A stretch of DNA of 10,508 bases from Gemmatimonas sp. UBA2094. Lineage in GTDB: Bacteria > Gemmatimonadota > Gemmatimonadetes > Gemmatimonadales > Gemmatimonadaceae. Of this stretch, positions 1 through 6,965 are shown piece after piece; the first letter of the stretch is position 1; each line of letters opens with the position of its first letter. The notes below the pieces were generated by a model. It worked only from the letters and a program-made list of their open reading frames with translations. It had not been told where the DNA came from and ran no database searches. Location: NCBI GenBank assembly GCA_002331565.1, contig DCZC01000072.1, positions 1-10,508 of the forward strand, in the 5' to 3' direction. The translations under genes were made by a program, and so were the position numbers.

Positions 1-242
1 TCGGCGCGCGCGGCCGCGAGGTCGCCCGCATCGCGCGCCTGTCGTATCGCGAGGGTCACACCACGCTCACCGAACTGCTGGATGCCGAGCGTGCCGCGGC
101 CGACGCCATGCAGCAGCACCTGCGCTGGGCCGCCGATGCGTGGCTCGCCCGTCTCGAACTCGAACGTACCCTCGGAGCGCGGCTCGATGGCGAGAGTCCG
201 CTCGACCTGCCCGTACTCGCTCCGACTCCTTCCGGCGAATGA
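1..242 (+). CDS. TolC/CusC-family outer membrane efflux protein, C-terminal fragment
   Basis: The reading frame enters from the left edge (first full codon at 3) and stops with TGA at 240-242, leaving 79 residues. The visible part holds the last long helix-turn-helix of an outer-membrane efflux factor: ARLSYREGHTTLTELLDAER matches the family's conserved 'Y..G..s..elLdaer' signature, and it is followed by an Ala/Leu/Glu-rich helix ending in LELERTLG. In this family these helices form the periplasmic alpha-barrel that docks on the adaptor and pump, and the trimer is the exit duct through the outer membrane. The last ~20 residues are a Pro-rich tail, as is common. The stop overlaps the start of the adaptor gene (ATGA at 239-242), so the gene belongs to the metal-type RND operon that follows. 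The N-terminus, signal peptide and beta-strands lie outside the window, so the subfamily (CusC or CzcC) cannot be fixed. Confidence 0.88.
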   Translation, partial: GARGREVARIARLSYREGHTTLTELLDAERAAADAMQQHLRWAADAWLARLELERTLGARLDGESPLDLPVLAPTPSGE

Positions 243-1480
243 CCACCATGCCCGTTCTCTCCGCACTCGTTTCGCGCCCGTCGCTGCGTCTCCTCGTCGG
301 CACCGCGGGGCTGTCCCTCGCCGCGTGCGGCGGTTCCGGTGATTCGGCCGGCGACGCCGCTGTACCGCCGGCCGGGGCCGTCGCCTCGTTGGATACCGCG
401 ACGCTCTCGGCCGACGCCGTGAAGATTGCCGGCTTCACGGTGGACACGGCGCGCACCCTGCCGTGGCAGGCGACCCTCACGGTGCCGGGGCGTCTCGAGC
501 TCGATCCCAATGCCCTCGAGACCATCGGCTCCATCACCGAAGGTCGCATCACCCACGTGACCGTGCGCGTCGGTGACCGCGTCGCCGCCGGACAGGCGCT
601 CGTCATGGTGCACAGCCATGAGATCATGGACGCCCGCAGCGCCCTCCGGTCGAGCACTGCGCGCGTCACGGCCATGCAGGCCGAGCGTGATCTCGCCGCG
701 ACGGCCGCCGAACGCGCGCAACGCCTGTTCGACAACAAGGCCATGTCCCGCGCCGACCTCGAACGGGCGCAGGTGGCGCGGCGTGTGGCGGAATCCACCC
801 ACGAACAGGCGGTCGCCGAGCGCGACCGGGCCGAAGCACTGGTGGAGCACCTGGCCGGCATGGGCCCGCTGCCCGCAGGGGCCGACGAACACGATGTCAT
901 CATCCGCACGCCCATCGGCGGCGTGGTGACCGGGCGGGAGGCGCAGCCGGGAACGGTGGTACTTCCCGGTACGCCGCTCCTGACCGTCGGCAACCCCGAC
1001 CGCCTGCAACTCGAGATGCATGTGCCCGAACAGCAGTCGACGGGGATCGACGTGGGCGCAACGGTGCGCTACGCCCTCACCGACCACCCCGACCGGTTCT
1101 TCGATGCCACGGTGATACGGGTGGCTCCCACCGTGGACACGCTCACCCGCACCGTGCAGATCATCGCACAGCTCAAGGGCAAGCCGGCCGGCCGCGCCGA
1201 GACGTTCGTGCAGGCCAACATCAGCGGCAAGGGCACCACTGCGGCGCTCGTGGTGCCGGCCGCCGCCGTGCAGGCGCTCGAAGGGGACACCGTGGTGTTC
1301 GTGACCGAGCCACGCGGTGCGGGGATGCAGGTGAAGGCCACCAGAGTGCGCGTGGGGCGGCGCTCCGTGGAGAAAGTGGAAGTGCTGGCCGGGCTCGACG
1401 CCGGCAACGCCGTCGTGGTGCGCGGGGCCGCCATCGCCAAGGCCGAACTGCTCAAGCGGCGTAGTGGCGGCGGAGAGTAG
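239..1480 (+). CDS. RND efflux periplasmic adaptor (membrane fusion protein), CusB/CzcB-like lipoprotein
   Basis: This protein of 413 residues is the periplasmic adaptor that bridges the pump and the outer-membrane channel. Residues 1-30 form a lipoprotein signal: Arg at 13 and 17, a hydrophobic stretch, and the lipobox LSLAAC with the acylated Cys at 30; a Ser/Gly/Asp/Ala linker follows. Next come the first biotinyl-lipoyl half (about 97-125, ITHVTVRVGDRVAAGQALVM), a long Ala/Arg/Glu coiled-coil hairpin (about 132-212), the second lipoyl half (about 220-255, IIRTPIGGVVTGREAQPGTV), then beta-barrel and membrane-proximal domains. ATG 239 is chosen because it overlaps the upstream stop; ATG 248 is a close alternative, and both keep the signal peptide. 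An upstream extension to 140 would put about 33 charged residues before the signal and is unlikely. No Met- or His-rich metal-binding N-terminal segment is seen, so the metal cannot be read from this protein. Length is typical of the family. Confidence 0.93.
   Translation: MTTMPVLSALVSRPSLRLLVGTAGLSLAACGGSGDSAGDAAVPPAGAVASLDTATLSADAVKIAGFTVDTARTLPWQATLTVPGRLELDPNALETIGSITEGRITHVTVRVGDRVAAGQALVMVHSHEIMDARSALRSSTARVTAMQAERDLAATAAERAQRLFDNKAMSRADLERAQVARRVAESTHEQAVAERDRAEALVEHLAGMGPLPAGADEHDVIIRTPIGGVVTGREAQPGTVVLPGTPLLTVGNPDRLQLEMHVPEQQSTGIDVGATVRYALTDHPDRFFDATVIRVAPTVDTLTRTVQIIAQLKGKPAGRAETFVQANISGKGTTAALVVPAAAVQALEGDTVVFVTEPRGAGMQVKATRVRVGRRSVEKVEVLAGLDAGNAVVVRGAAIAKAELLKRRSGGGE
1472..1477 (+). 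promoter_or_regulatory. Ribosome binding site of the RND pump gene
   Basis: GGAGAG lies inside the last codons of the adaptor gene, six bases before ATG 1484. It is one of the two recognisable Shine-Dalgarno sequences in the window and fixes the pump start three bases after the adaptor stop. Confidence 0.65.
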
Positions 1481-1483
1481 GTC

Positions 1484-4400
1484 ATGAACGCCCTCATTCA
1501 CTTTGCGCTCAGACGGCGTGGCACGATCATCGGGCTCACGCTCGCGATCATGGCCGCCGGTCTGTATGCGTTGCAGCACATCCCCTTCGACGCGTTTCCC
1601 GATCTCACCGGTACGCGGGTCGAAGTGATCACCGTGGCGCCGGGGATGGCGCCGGAAGAGGTGGAGCGACTCGTCACGTACCCCATCGAGTCGGGGCTGA
1701 TGGGAGTGCCCGGCGCCGAAGGTGTGCGCTCGGTGTCCAAATTCGGGTTGTCGTTGGTGGTGGTGCCGTTCCCCGACAACGTGGACGTGTACTTCGCGCG
1801 GCAGCTGGTGCAGCAACGGTTGAGCGATGCGAAGGGCGCGCTGCCGGCCGGCATCGAGCCGGCGCTGGGGCCGGTCTCCACGCCCATGGGTGAGCTGTAC
1901 CAGTACGTGCTCACCAGCGATTCGCTGTCGCTGACCGACCTCAAGACGCTGCACGATTACGTGGTGCGCCCGCGCCTGCGCACCGTGCCGGGTGTGAGTG
2001 AGGTGAATTCGTGGGGCGGGCTGACCGAACGGGTGGAAGTGATCGTGGATCCGGTGCGGCTCGCCGGCTACCAGCACACCGTGGTGGACGTGCACGAGGC
2101 GCTCGCGAAAAACACGCTCGCGTTCGGCGGCAGCTATCTCGAGCAGGGTGGTGAGCGCTACACGTTGCGCGGGCTCGGTCGCGTGGAGAACGCCGCCGAG
2201 GTGGAACGCGTGGTCATCGGCTCCCACCGCGGCGCGCCGGTGCGCGTGGGCGACGTGGCGACGGTGAAGCTGGGGGCGTTGCCGCGCAACGGCGCCGTCA
2301 CCAAGGACGGCGAGGGCGAAGTGGTGAGCGGTATGGTACTGAAGCTCAAGGGCGCCGACTCCCGCCGCGTCATCGAGGATGTGCGGGCACGCATGGAGGA
2401 GATCAAGCAGGCGTTGCCCGCTCACGTGAAAGTGGTGCCGTTCTACGATCAGACCGAGCTCGTGGCGCGCACGACCAACACCATCGTCAAGAATCTCATC
2501 GAAGGCGGCCTGCTCGTCATCGCGGTGCTGTTCCTCTTCCTGCGGAACGTGCGCGCGGCGCTCATCGTGGCGTCGGTGATCCCCATCTCCATGCTCATGG
2601 CCTTCATCGGCATGGCGCTCTTCGGATACAGCGCCAACCTCATGAGCCTCGGCGCCCTCGATTTCGGACTCATCGTGGACGCCTCGGTGGTGATGGTGGA
2701 GGGCTTCATCAGGCGCATGGAAGCCCACCGGGACATGCACAAGCAGACGCTGTTCGAAAGAGCGGCGGTGGAAGTGGGGCGTCCCATCCTGTTCGGCATC
2801 GCCATCATCGTGGCCGTGTACATCCCGATCTTCACGCTCGACGGGATGGAAGGGCGCATGTTCAAGCCGATGGCCTTCACGGTGGTGTGTGCCGTGCTCG
2901 GTTCGCTGTTCCTGGCGCTCACCTACGTGCCGGCGGTGTCCAGCTGGGCGCTGCGTGAGGGACACGGCGAGCCGGCCCTGTGGATGGTGAAGCTCACGGC
3001 GGCCTATCGCCGCGTGCTGGGCCGCGTGTTGCATGCGCCGCGGCCGGTGCTGGCCACGAGCGCCGTGCTGGTCGTGGTCTCGGTGTGGTCGGTGCTGCAC
3101 ATCGGCACCGAGTTCATGCCCAAGCTCGACGAAGGGTCCATACTCATCACCACGCGGCGCATGCCCAGCGTGGACGTGGCCGACGCGACGCGACTGTCGC
3201 TGGCGGCCGAGCAGATCGTGAAGCAGTTCCCCGAGGTGATCACCACGGTCACGAAGGAAGGCCGCCCCGACCTCGCCACCGAGGCGATGGGGCTTTTCGA
3301 AGGCGACATGTACGTGATCCTCAAGCCGCACGACGAGTGGACCAGCGCGACGAGCTCCGAGGAACTGGTCACCAAGTTCGATTCGGCGCTGCGGGTGGTC
3401 CCGGGACTCGAGGTGTCGTTCACGCAGCCGCTCGCCATGCGCCTCGACGAAGCCGAGAGCGGCATCAAGACGGACCTCGGTGTGAAGGTGGTGGGCCCCG
3501 ATCTCGAGCAGAACCAGGCGATCGCCGAGAAGATCCGTCGGGTGATCGCCACCGTACCCGGCAACGCTGACGTGGCCGTGGAAGTGGCCGAAGGCAGCGG
3601 GCAGGTGCGCATGCAGGTCCGTCGCGAAGCGCTCGCGCAGTACGGGCTGTCGGTCGCCGACGTGCGTGACGCCATCGACCTTGCCATGGGCTCGCAGAAG
3701 GCCGCCGAGCTCATCGACGGCTTCCGTCGCATCGACATCGTGGTGCGTACACCGGAGGCGTACCGCGCCGATGCCGACGCCGTGGGTCGGCTCACGATTC
3801 GCGCGCCGGGCGGGGAATTGCTACCGCTCACGGCCGTCGCCGACGTGCAGAGCACCACCGGACCGGAACTCATCGGCCACGAAGATGCGCAGCGGCGCTC
3901 ACTCGTGCTGAGCAACGTGCGTGGCCGTGACCTCGGTAGCTTCGTACGCGACGTGCGTGCCCGCATCGCGCGCGACGTGTCGCTGCCGGCCGGGGTGTTC
4001 CTCGAGTGGGGCGGGCAGTACGAGAATCAGCAGCGCGCGATGAGCCGGCTCACGGTGGTGGTGCCGCTCGCGCTGGCGCTCATTTTCGGGCTGCTCTACC
4101 TGTCATTCCGCTCATTGAGCCAGGCGGTGCTCGTGTTGTCCAACGTGCCGTTCGCGCTCGTGGGCGGCATCGCAGCCCTGTGGTTGCGCCAGCTGAACCT
4201 CAGCCTCTCGGCGAGCATCGGGTTCATCGCCCTCTTCGGTATTGCCGTACTCAACGGCGTGGTAATGGTGGAGCACCTCAACCACATGCGGCACGCGCAC
4301 GACGGTGAGGAGGAGACGGTGGACGCGCGGGTGGAGCGCGGGGCGGCGGATCGTCTGCGCCCCGTACTCATGACGGCGCTCGTCGCGAGTCTCGGCTTCA

Positions 4401-4561
4401 TCCCCATGGCGCTCAGCACCAGTCCGGGCAGCGAAGTGCAGCGTCCGCTGGCCAGCGTGGTGATCGGTGGGCTCGTGACGAGCACGGTGCTCACCCTGTT
4501 CGTCCTGCCGGTCCTGTACGCGTGGCTCGAGAGCCGGAAGCCGAAGGCGGGCCAGGTTTGA
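1484..4561 (+). CDS. CusA/CzcA-family heavy-metal efflux RND transporter
   Basis: This inner-membrane proton antiporter of 1025 residues is the energised part of the tripartite exporter. Twelve membrane segments can be placed near 14-30, 337-355, 358-381, 386-408, 434-453, 463-486, 522-541, 856-876, 882-902, 907-927, 960-978 and 992-1014, with the two large periplasmic loops expected between TM1-2 and TM7-8. The N-terminus (PFDAFPDLTGTRVEVITVAPGM near 26-47, here shortened in effect to PFDAFPDLT and VAPGMAPEEVE) and the porter-domain segment FTQPLAMRLDEAESGIKTDL are typical of CusA/CzcA pumps rather than drug-exporting AcrB relatives. TM4 carries the proton-relay acids of the heavy-metal group as D393-F-G-x3-D399-A-S-x3-V-E406. 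The residue after E406 is Gly, where CzcA-type proteins usually have Asn. Family knowledge suggests export of divalent (Zn/Co/Cd/Ni) or monovalent (Cu/Ag) metal ions; the substrate is not decided by the sequence. The gene is complete and in frame throughout. Confidence 0.95.
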   Translation: MNALIHFALRRRGTIIGLTLAIMAAGLYALQHIPFDAFPDLTGTRVEVITVAPGMAPEEVERLVTYPIESGLMGVPGAEGVRSVSKFGLSLVVVPFPDNVDVYFARQLVQQRLSDAKGALPAGIEPALGPVSTPMGELYQYVLTSDSLSLTDLKTLHDYVVRPRLRTVPGVSEVNSWGGLTERVEVIVDPVRLAGYQHTVVDVHEALAKNTLAFGGSYLEQGGERYTLRGLGRVENAAEVERVVIGSHRGAPVRVGDVATVKLGALPRNGAVTKDGEGEVVSGMVLKLKGADSRRVIEDVRARMEEIKQALPAHVKVVPFYDQTELVARTTNTIVKNLIEGGLLVIAVLFLFLRNVRAALIVASVIPISMLMAFIGMALFGYSANLMSLGALDFGLIVDASVVMVEGFIRRMEAHRDMHKQTLFERAAVEVGRPILFGIAIIVAVYIPIFTLDGMEGRMFKPMAFTVVCAVLGSLFLALTYVPAVSSWALREGHGEPALWMVKLTAAYRRVLGRVLHAPRPVLATSAVLVVVSVWSVLHIGTEFMPKLDEGSILITTRRMPSVDVADATRLSLAAEQIVKQFPEVITTVTKEGRPDLATEAMGLFEGDMYVILKPHDEWTSATSSEELVTKFDSALRVVPGLEVSFTQPLAMRLDEAESGIKTDLGVKVVGPDLEQNQAIAEKIRRVIATVPGNADVAVEVAEGSGQVRMQVRREALAQYGLSVADVRDAIDLAMGSQKAAELIDGFRRIDIVVRTPEAYRADADAVGRLTIRAPGGELLPLTAVADVQSTTGPELIGHEDAQRRSLVLSNVRGRDLGSFVRDVRARIARDVSLPAGVFLEWGGQYENQQRAMSRLTVVVPLALALIFGLLYLSFRSLSQAVLVLSNVPFALVGGIAALWLRQLNLSLSASIGFIALFGIAVLNGVVMVEHLNHMRHAHDGEEETVDARVERGAADRLRPVLMTALVASLGFIPMALSTSPGSEVQRPLASVVIGGLVTSTVLTLFVLPVLYAWLESRKPKAGQV

Positions 4562-4599
4562 CGTGATGCAGCATGCGCGGTGTACATGTGGGGGTGCTG

Positions 4600-4628
4600 T
4601 TGCCCCGGTGTGCCCCGCGCTGTAGTAT
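4600..4628 (+). promoter_or_regulatory. Possible sigma70-type promoter for psuG
   Basis: TTGCCC (4600-4605) and TAGTAT (4623-4628) are separated by exactly 17 bases, each matching four of six consensus positions. The -10 element overlaps ATG 4627, so if this promoter is used, transcription would begin close to GTG 4636 and the mRNA would be leaderless or nearly so. The 65-base gap after the pump gene also holds a weak G/C hairpin (GGGGT at 4591-4595 with GCCCC at 4602-4606, no T-run), which could serve as an end signal for the efflux operon but overlaps the -35 element. Pattern-level evidence only. Confidence 0.35.
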
Positions 4629-5547
4629 GGCCTTTGTGAGTCCTGTCCCACTGCGCCCTCGCAGTACCGCAGTCGTGGCGGCCGCGCTCGAGCGCGGCGG
4701 CGCTGTCGTCGCCCTCGAAAGTTCGGTGCTGGCGCAGGGGTTGCTGCCACCCCACAATCGTGAAGCGGCCGACCGCATGATGCGTGCGGTCCAAGCGGCC
4801 GGGGCCACGCCCGCCGTCACCGCCATTGTCCGCGGTGAGCCTTGGTTCGGCCTCGAGTCCGAGGCGCTCGAGCGATTTCTCGCCCGCGACGGCGTGCGCA
4901 AGGTGTCGGCCCGCGACCTCGGTATCGCGATGGCCGACAGCGCCGACGGCGCCACCACCGTTGCCGCCACGCTTGCCATGTGCACACTCGGCGGCATCGA
5001 GGTATTCGCCACGGGCGGCATCGGTGGCGTCCACCGCGACGCGCCGTTCGACGAGTCGGCTGATCTCGTGGAACTCGCCCGCACCCCGGTCATCGTGACC
5101 TGTGCGGGCGCCAAGTCCATTCTCGATCTCCCGGCCACGCTCGAGCGACTGGAAACCCTCGGCGTGCCGGTCGTGGGCTACGGCACCGACGAGTTGCCTG
5201 GATTCTTTTCCGTCACCACCGGCCTGCGTCTCACCGCCCGACTCGATTCGCCACAGGCGATTGCGCGGGCCTGGCAGGCGCATCGCGCGCTCGGGCGGAC
5301 CAGTGCCATGCTGATCGTGCAACCGCCGCCGGCCGACCACGCCGTGCCGGTGGACATCGTGGAACGGGCCACGGTGGCTGCCCTGGAGGCCGCGCGCGCG
5401 GCCGGCATTCGCGGGGCGGCCGTCACTCCGTTCCTCCTGGCCGACATCCAGCAGCGTACCGGGGGACGCTCGGTGCAGGCCAATCTTGCGTTGCTCGAAA
5501 ACAACGCCCGTCTCGCCGGGCAGATCGCCGCCGCGCTGCACTCCTGA
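4627..5547 (+). CDS. psuG: Pseudouridine-5'-phosphate glycosidase
   Basis: PsuG reversibly cleaves the C-C glycosidic bond of pseudouridine 5'-phosphate to uracil and ribose 5-phosphate in the cytoplasm, a step of RNA-derived pseudouridine salvage; the enzyme needs Mn2+. With ATG 4627 the product is 306 residues, close to the 312 of E. coli PsuG. Conserved blocks are easily recognised: VALESS (Glu31), RKVSARDL (Lys92), ATGGIGGVHRD (His136), ESADLVEL (Asp146), CAGAKSILDL (Lys163, the position of the Schiff-base lysine), TPFLLADI and ENNARLAG (Asn292-293). These correspond to E. coli Glu31, Lys93, His137, Asp149, Lys166 and Asn289 as I recall them, so the enzyme should be active. Start choice is uncertain: ATG 4573 adds 18 Cys/Arg-rich residues not typical of the family, while GTG 4636 would give 303 residues; no Shine-Dalgarno precedes any of them. 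No pseudouridine kinase (psuK) or nucleoside transporter gene is adjacent. Confidence 0.95.
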   Translation: MAFVSPVPLRPRSTAVVAAALERGGAVVALESSVLAQGLLPPHNREAADRMMRAVQAAGATPAVTAIVRGEPWFGLESEALERFLARDGVRKVSARDLGIAMADSADGATTVAATLAMCTLGGIEVFATGGIGGVHRDAPFDESADLVELARTPVIVTCAGAKSILDLPATLERLETLGVPVVGYGTDELPGFFSVTTGLRLTARLDSPQAIARAWQAHRALGRTSAMLIVQPPPADHAVPVDIVERATVAALEAARAAGIRGAAVTPFLLADIQQRTGGRSVQANLALLENNARLAGQIAAALHS

Positions 5548-5560
5548 CCCTCCCCTCCAC

Positions 5561-5581
5561 CCCACCGTCTGCGGCGGTGGG
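5561..5581 (+). terminator. GC-rich hairpin after psuG, possible terminator
   Basis: CCCACCG (5561-5567) pairs perfectly with CGGTGGG (5575-5581) around a seven-base loop, 13 bases after the psuG stop. There is no T-run after the stem, so this would be an atypical intrinsic terminator or a 3'-end stabiliser; it sits between psuG and the promoter-like sequence of the next gene, where an end signal is expected. Confidence 0.35.
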
Positions 5582-5621
5582 CCTCGCCAGCTCTGGTGTC
5601 GCACGAAATGTCGGTCCAGCG

Positions 5622-5651
5622 TTGAACGAAAGCCGTCGATCACGGTACTAT
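5622..5651 (+). promoter_or_regulatory. Possible sigma70-type promoter for the TPR gene
   Basis: TTGAAC (5622-5627) and TACTAT (5646-5651) are spaced by 18 bases. This predicts a start of transcription near 5658 and an untranslated leader of about 30 bases that contains the GGAGG motif before ATG 5687. The -10 has the same TAnTAT form as the one proposed for psuG. Each hexamer matches the consensus at four of six positions; the geometry relative to the gene is good. Confidence 0.45.
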
Positions 5652-5670
5652 CCGGTAACCCGCTCGATCC

Positions 5671-5675
5671 GGAGG
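5671..5675 (+). promoter_or_regulatory. Ribosome binding site of the TPR gene
   Basis: GGAGG with an 11-base spacer to ATG 5687. The spacing is slightly long, but this is the strongest Shine-Dalgarno match in the window and decides the start, ruling out the open frame that runs further upstream into psuG. Confidence 0.55.
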
Positions 5676-5686
5676 CCAGTCTCGCA

Positions 5687-6898
5687 ATGACCAACCCGTT
5701 CCTGAGTTCCGAGGAATACGACGAGCGCGCCCACGCCCTCTACAACGAGGCGCGCTACGATGAGGCGCTCGCGTTGCTGCGTGAAGGACTCACCCTGTAC
5801 CCGTCGGCGGTGGAGCTGCACGTCGGCGCCGGGTACGCGCGTCTCGCTCGTGACGAATTCATGTGGGCTCGCCGCAGCTTCGAGGAGGCCCTCACGCTCG
5901 ACCCGGAACACGAGGACGCACTCGCCGGCCTCGGCGAGGTGTTGCTCAAGTTCGGACAGGTCGAGGCGGGCCTGCGGGCCTACGAGCGCACCATCGAGCT
6001 CGGTTACTCAGACGACGTCGAGCTCATGCTGCAGATCGGTCGCGCGCTCTTCCGTGAAGGCTACGTGGAGCACTCGCTCGCCTACTTCGAGCGGGCCGTC
6101 CAGCACGCCGAAGACTCGGCTGAGGCCGTGGCCTGCATTGGCTACGCGCAGCACCGGCTGGGCAACGAGATCGAGGCCATGGCCGCCCTGCGCCGCGCCC
6201 TCACGGTGGAGCCGCAGTTCGCCGAGGCACGCGTGTACCTCGCCAACCTGCTGTACGATGCGGGCGACCTCGACGAGTCGCTGCTGGAGTTCGAAAAGAC
6301 GTCTCCGGCAGATCACTGGGACGAGCTCGGGATCTGGCGACTGATCGAACTCAAGAAGTCGGTGTACAAGCTCAAGGACGACGACGGCGAACTGAAGCCG
6401 TGGGAAGCGCGGCTCGTGGAGCTCGCCGGCGAAACCGATGCCATCGACGAACTGCTCGCCGAAGTGGAGCAAGCGATGATGGAAGCGGACGACGCTGACG
6501 ACGGTCCCTCGCAGGGACAGCTCGAAACCCTCGGCTCGCTGCTGACCGGCCTCGTCGGTCAGCAGCAGGGCGAGGGCCACGGTAGCGATTCCGAGCCGGT
6601 GGGCGACCAGGCGGGAGCCCCGGCCAACACGCACGACGGATCCTCCACCGACGTGCTGATGGCGGATACCGCCACGCATCGCGTGATCATGCGTGACGGC
6701 ACCGTGTTCGAAGGCAGTTGGGAAGAGATCGTGCAGGCGCTGCGCGACGCGCGCGATGCCGGTCGTCCCCTCGACGAATACATGGCCCTCGAGGCGCGCC
6801 GTTTCTACGGTGCGACCGGCACACGGGTGGCCTCGCACGCTCCGGAAGCGTTCCTCCGGGGGAGTGCCGACGCGGGTATGCTGCGCATCGTGCGCTGA
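5687..6898 (+). CDS. Tetratricopeptide (TPR) repeat protein with acidic linker and unassigned C-terminal module
   Basis: The 403-residue product has no signal peptide or membrane segment, so it is probably cytoplasmic. About six 34-residue TPR units follow one another near 10-43, 44-77, 78-111, 112-145, 146-179 and 180-210, with the usual pattern of small residues and a terminal 'A..LdP' (for example SFEEALTLDPEHEDALAGLG). TPR arrays bind partner proteins. Residues 211-265 are charged helix; 266-325 are low-complexity and rich in Asp, Gly and Gln, probably a flexible linker. A compact segment at 331-377 (HRVIMRDGTVFEGSWEEIVQ, then ALRDARDAGRPLDEYMALEA) looks folded and is not a TPR; I do not recognise it with certainty. 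The overall composition is strongly acidic. The gene appears to have its own promoter and ribosome site, 139 bases after psuG. The partner and the process are unknown. Confidence 0.9.
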   Translation: MTNPFLSSEEYDERAHALYNEARYDEALALLREGLTLYPSAVELHVGAGYARLARDEFMWARRSFEEALTLDPEHEDALAGLGEVLLKFGQVEAGLRAYERTIELGYSDDVELMLQIGRALFREGYVEHSLAYFERAVQHAEDSAEAVACIGYAQHRLGNEIEAMAALRRALTVEPQFAEARVYLANLLYDAGDLDESLLEFEKTSPADHWDELGIWRLIELKKSVYKLKDDDGELKPWEARLVELAGETDAIDELLAEVEQAMMEADDADDGPSQGQLETLGSLLTGLVGQQQGEGHGSDSEPVGDQAGAPANTHDGSSTDVLMADTATHRVIMRDGTVFEGSWEEIVQALRDARDAGRPLDEYMALEARRFYGATGTRVASHAPEAFLRGSADAGMLRIVR

Positions 6899-6913
6899 GC
6901 GGTTTCCGCTCGG
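6895..6913 (+). terminator. Hairpin overlapping the TPR gene stop codon
   Basis: An eight-pair stem (6895-6902 with 6906-6913, one G-U pair) closes a three-base TTT loop; its core GAGCGG-TTT-CCGCTC is perfect. It begins in the last coding bases and includes the stop codon. There is no T-run, so it may be a weak terminator or an mRNA 3'-end barrier between the TPR gene and the downstream peptidase. Confidence 0.35.
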
Positions 6914-6965
6914 GTCGGTGACGCCAGGGCCGCCCTGCGCACCGAGGCCTCCTACGCCCTGCCAC

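Noticed and set aside
140..238. Upstream extension of the adaptor protein
   Set aside because: It would bury the lipoprotein signal peptide behind a charged Arg-rich stretch that is the shadow of the TolC-like gene.
56..3331. Antisense open frame of 1091 codons opposite the adaptor and pump genes
   Set aside because: It is codon-for-codon in register with both sense genes, so it stays open simply because TTA, CTA and TCA codons are avoided at high GC. The translation is a His/Arg/Gly/Asp-rich composition typical of such shadows, while the sense proteins have clear family motifs.
3004..3966. Antisense Ser/Arg/Thr-rich frame of 320 codons inside the pump gene
   Set aside because: Low-complexity shadow of a certain sense gene, with no start context or domain.
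5486..5686. Upstream extension of the TPR protein into the psuG gene
   Set aside because: The added 67 residues are Pro/Arg-rich without TPR character and overlap psuG; ATG 5687 has a GGAGG and a promoter-like sequence before it.
4096..5694. Antisense open frame of 532 codons opposite the pump end and psuG
   Set aside because: It mirrors the psuG frame and has no recognisable motif; psuG is certain from its active-site blocks.
6918..6965. GTG 6918 as the start of the small ORF
   Set aside because: The extra residues are almost only Pro, Cys and Arg and look non-coding; ATG 6966 or 6972 gives a more protein-like product.
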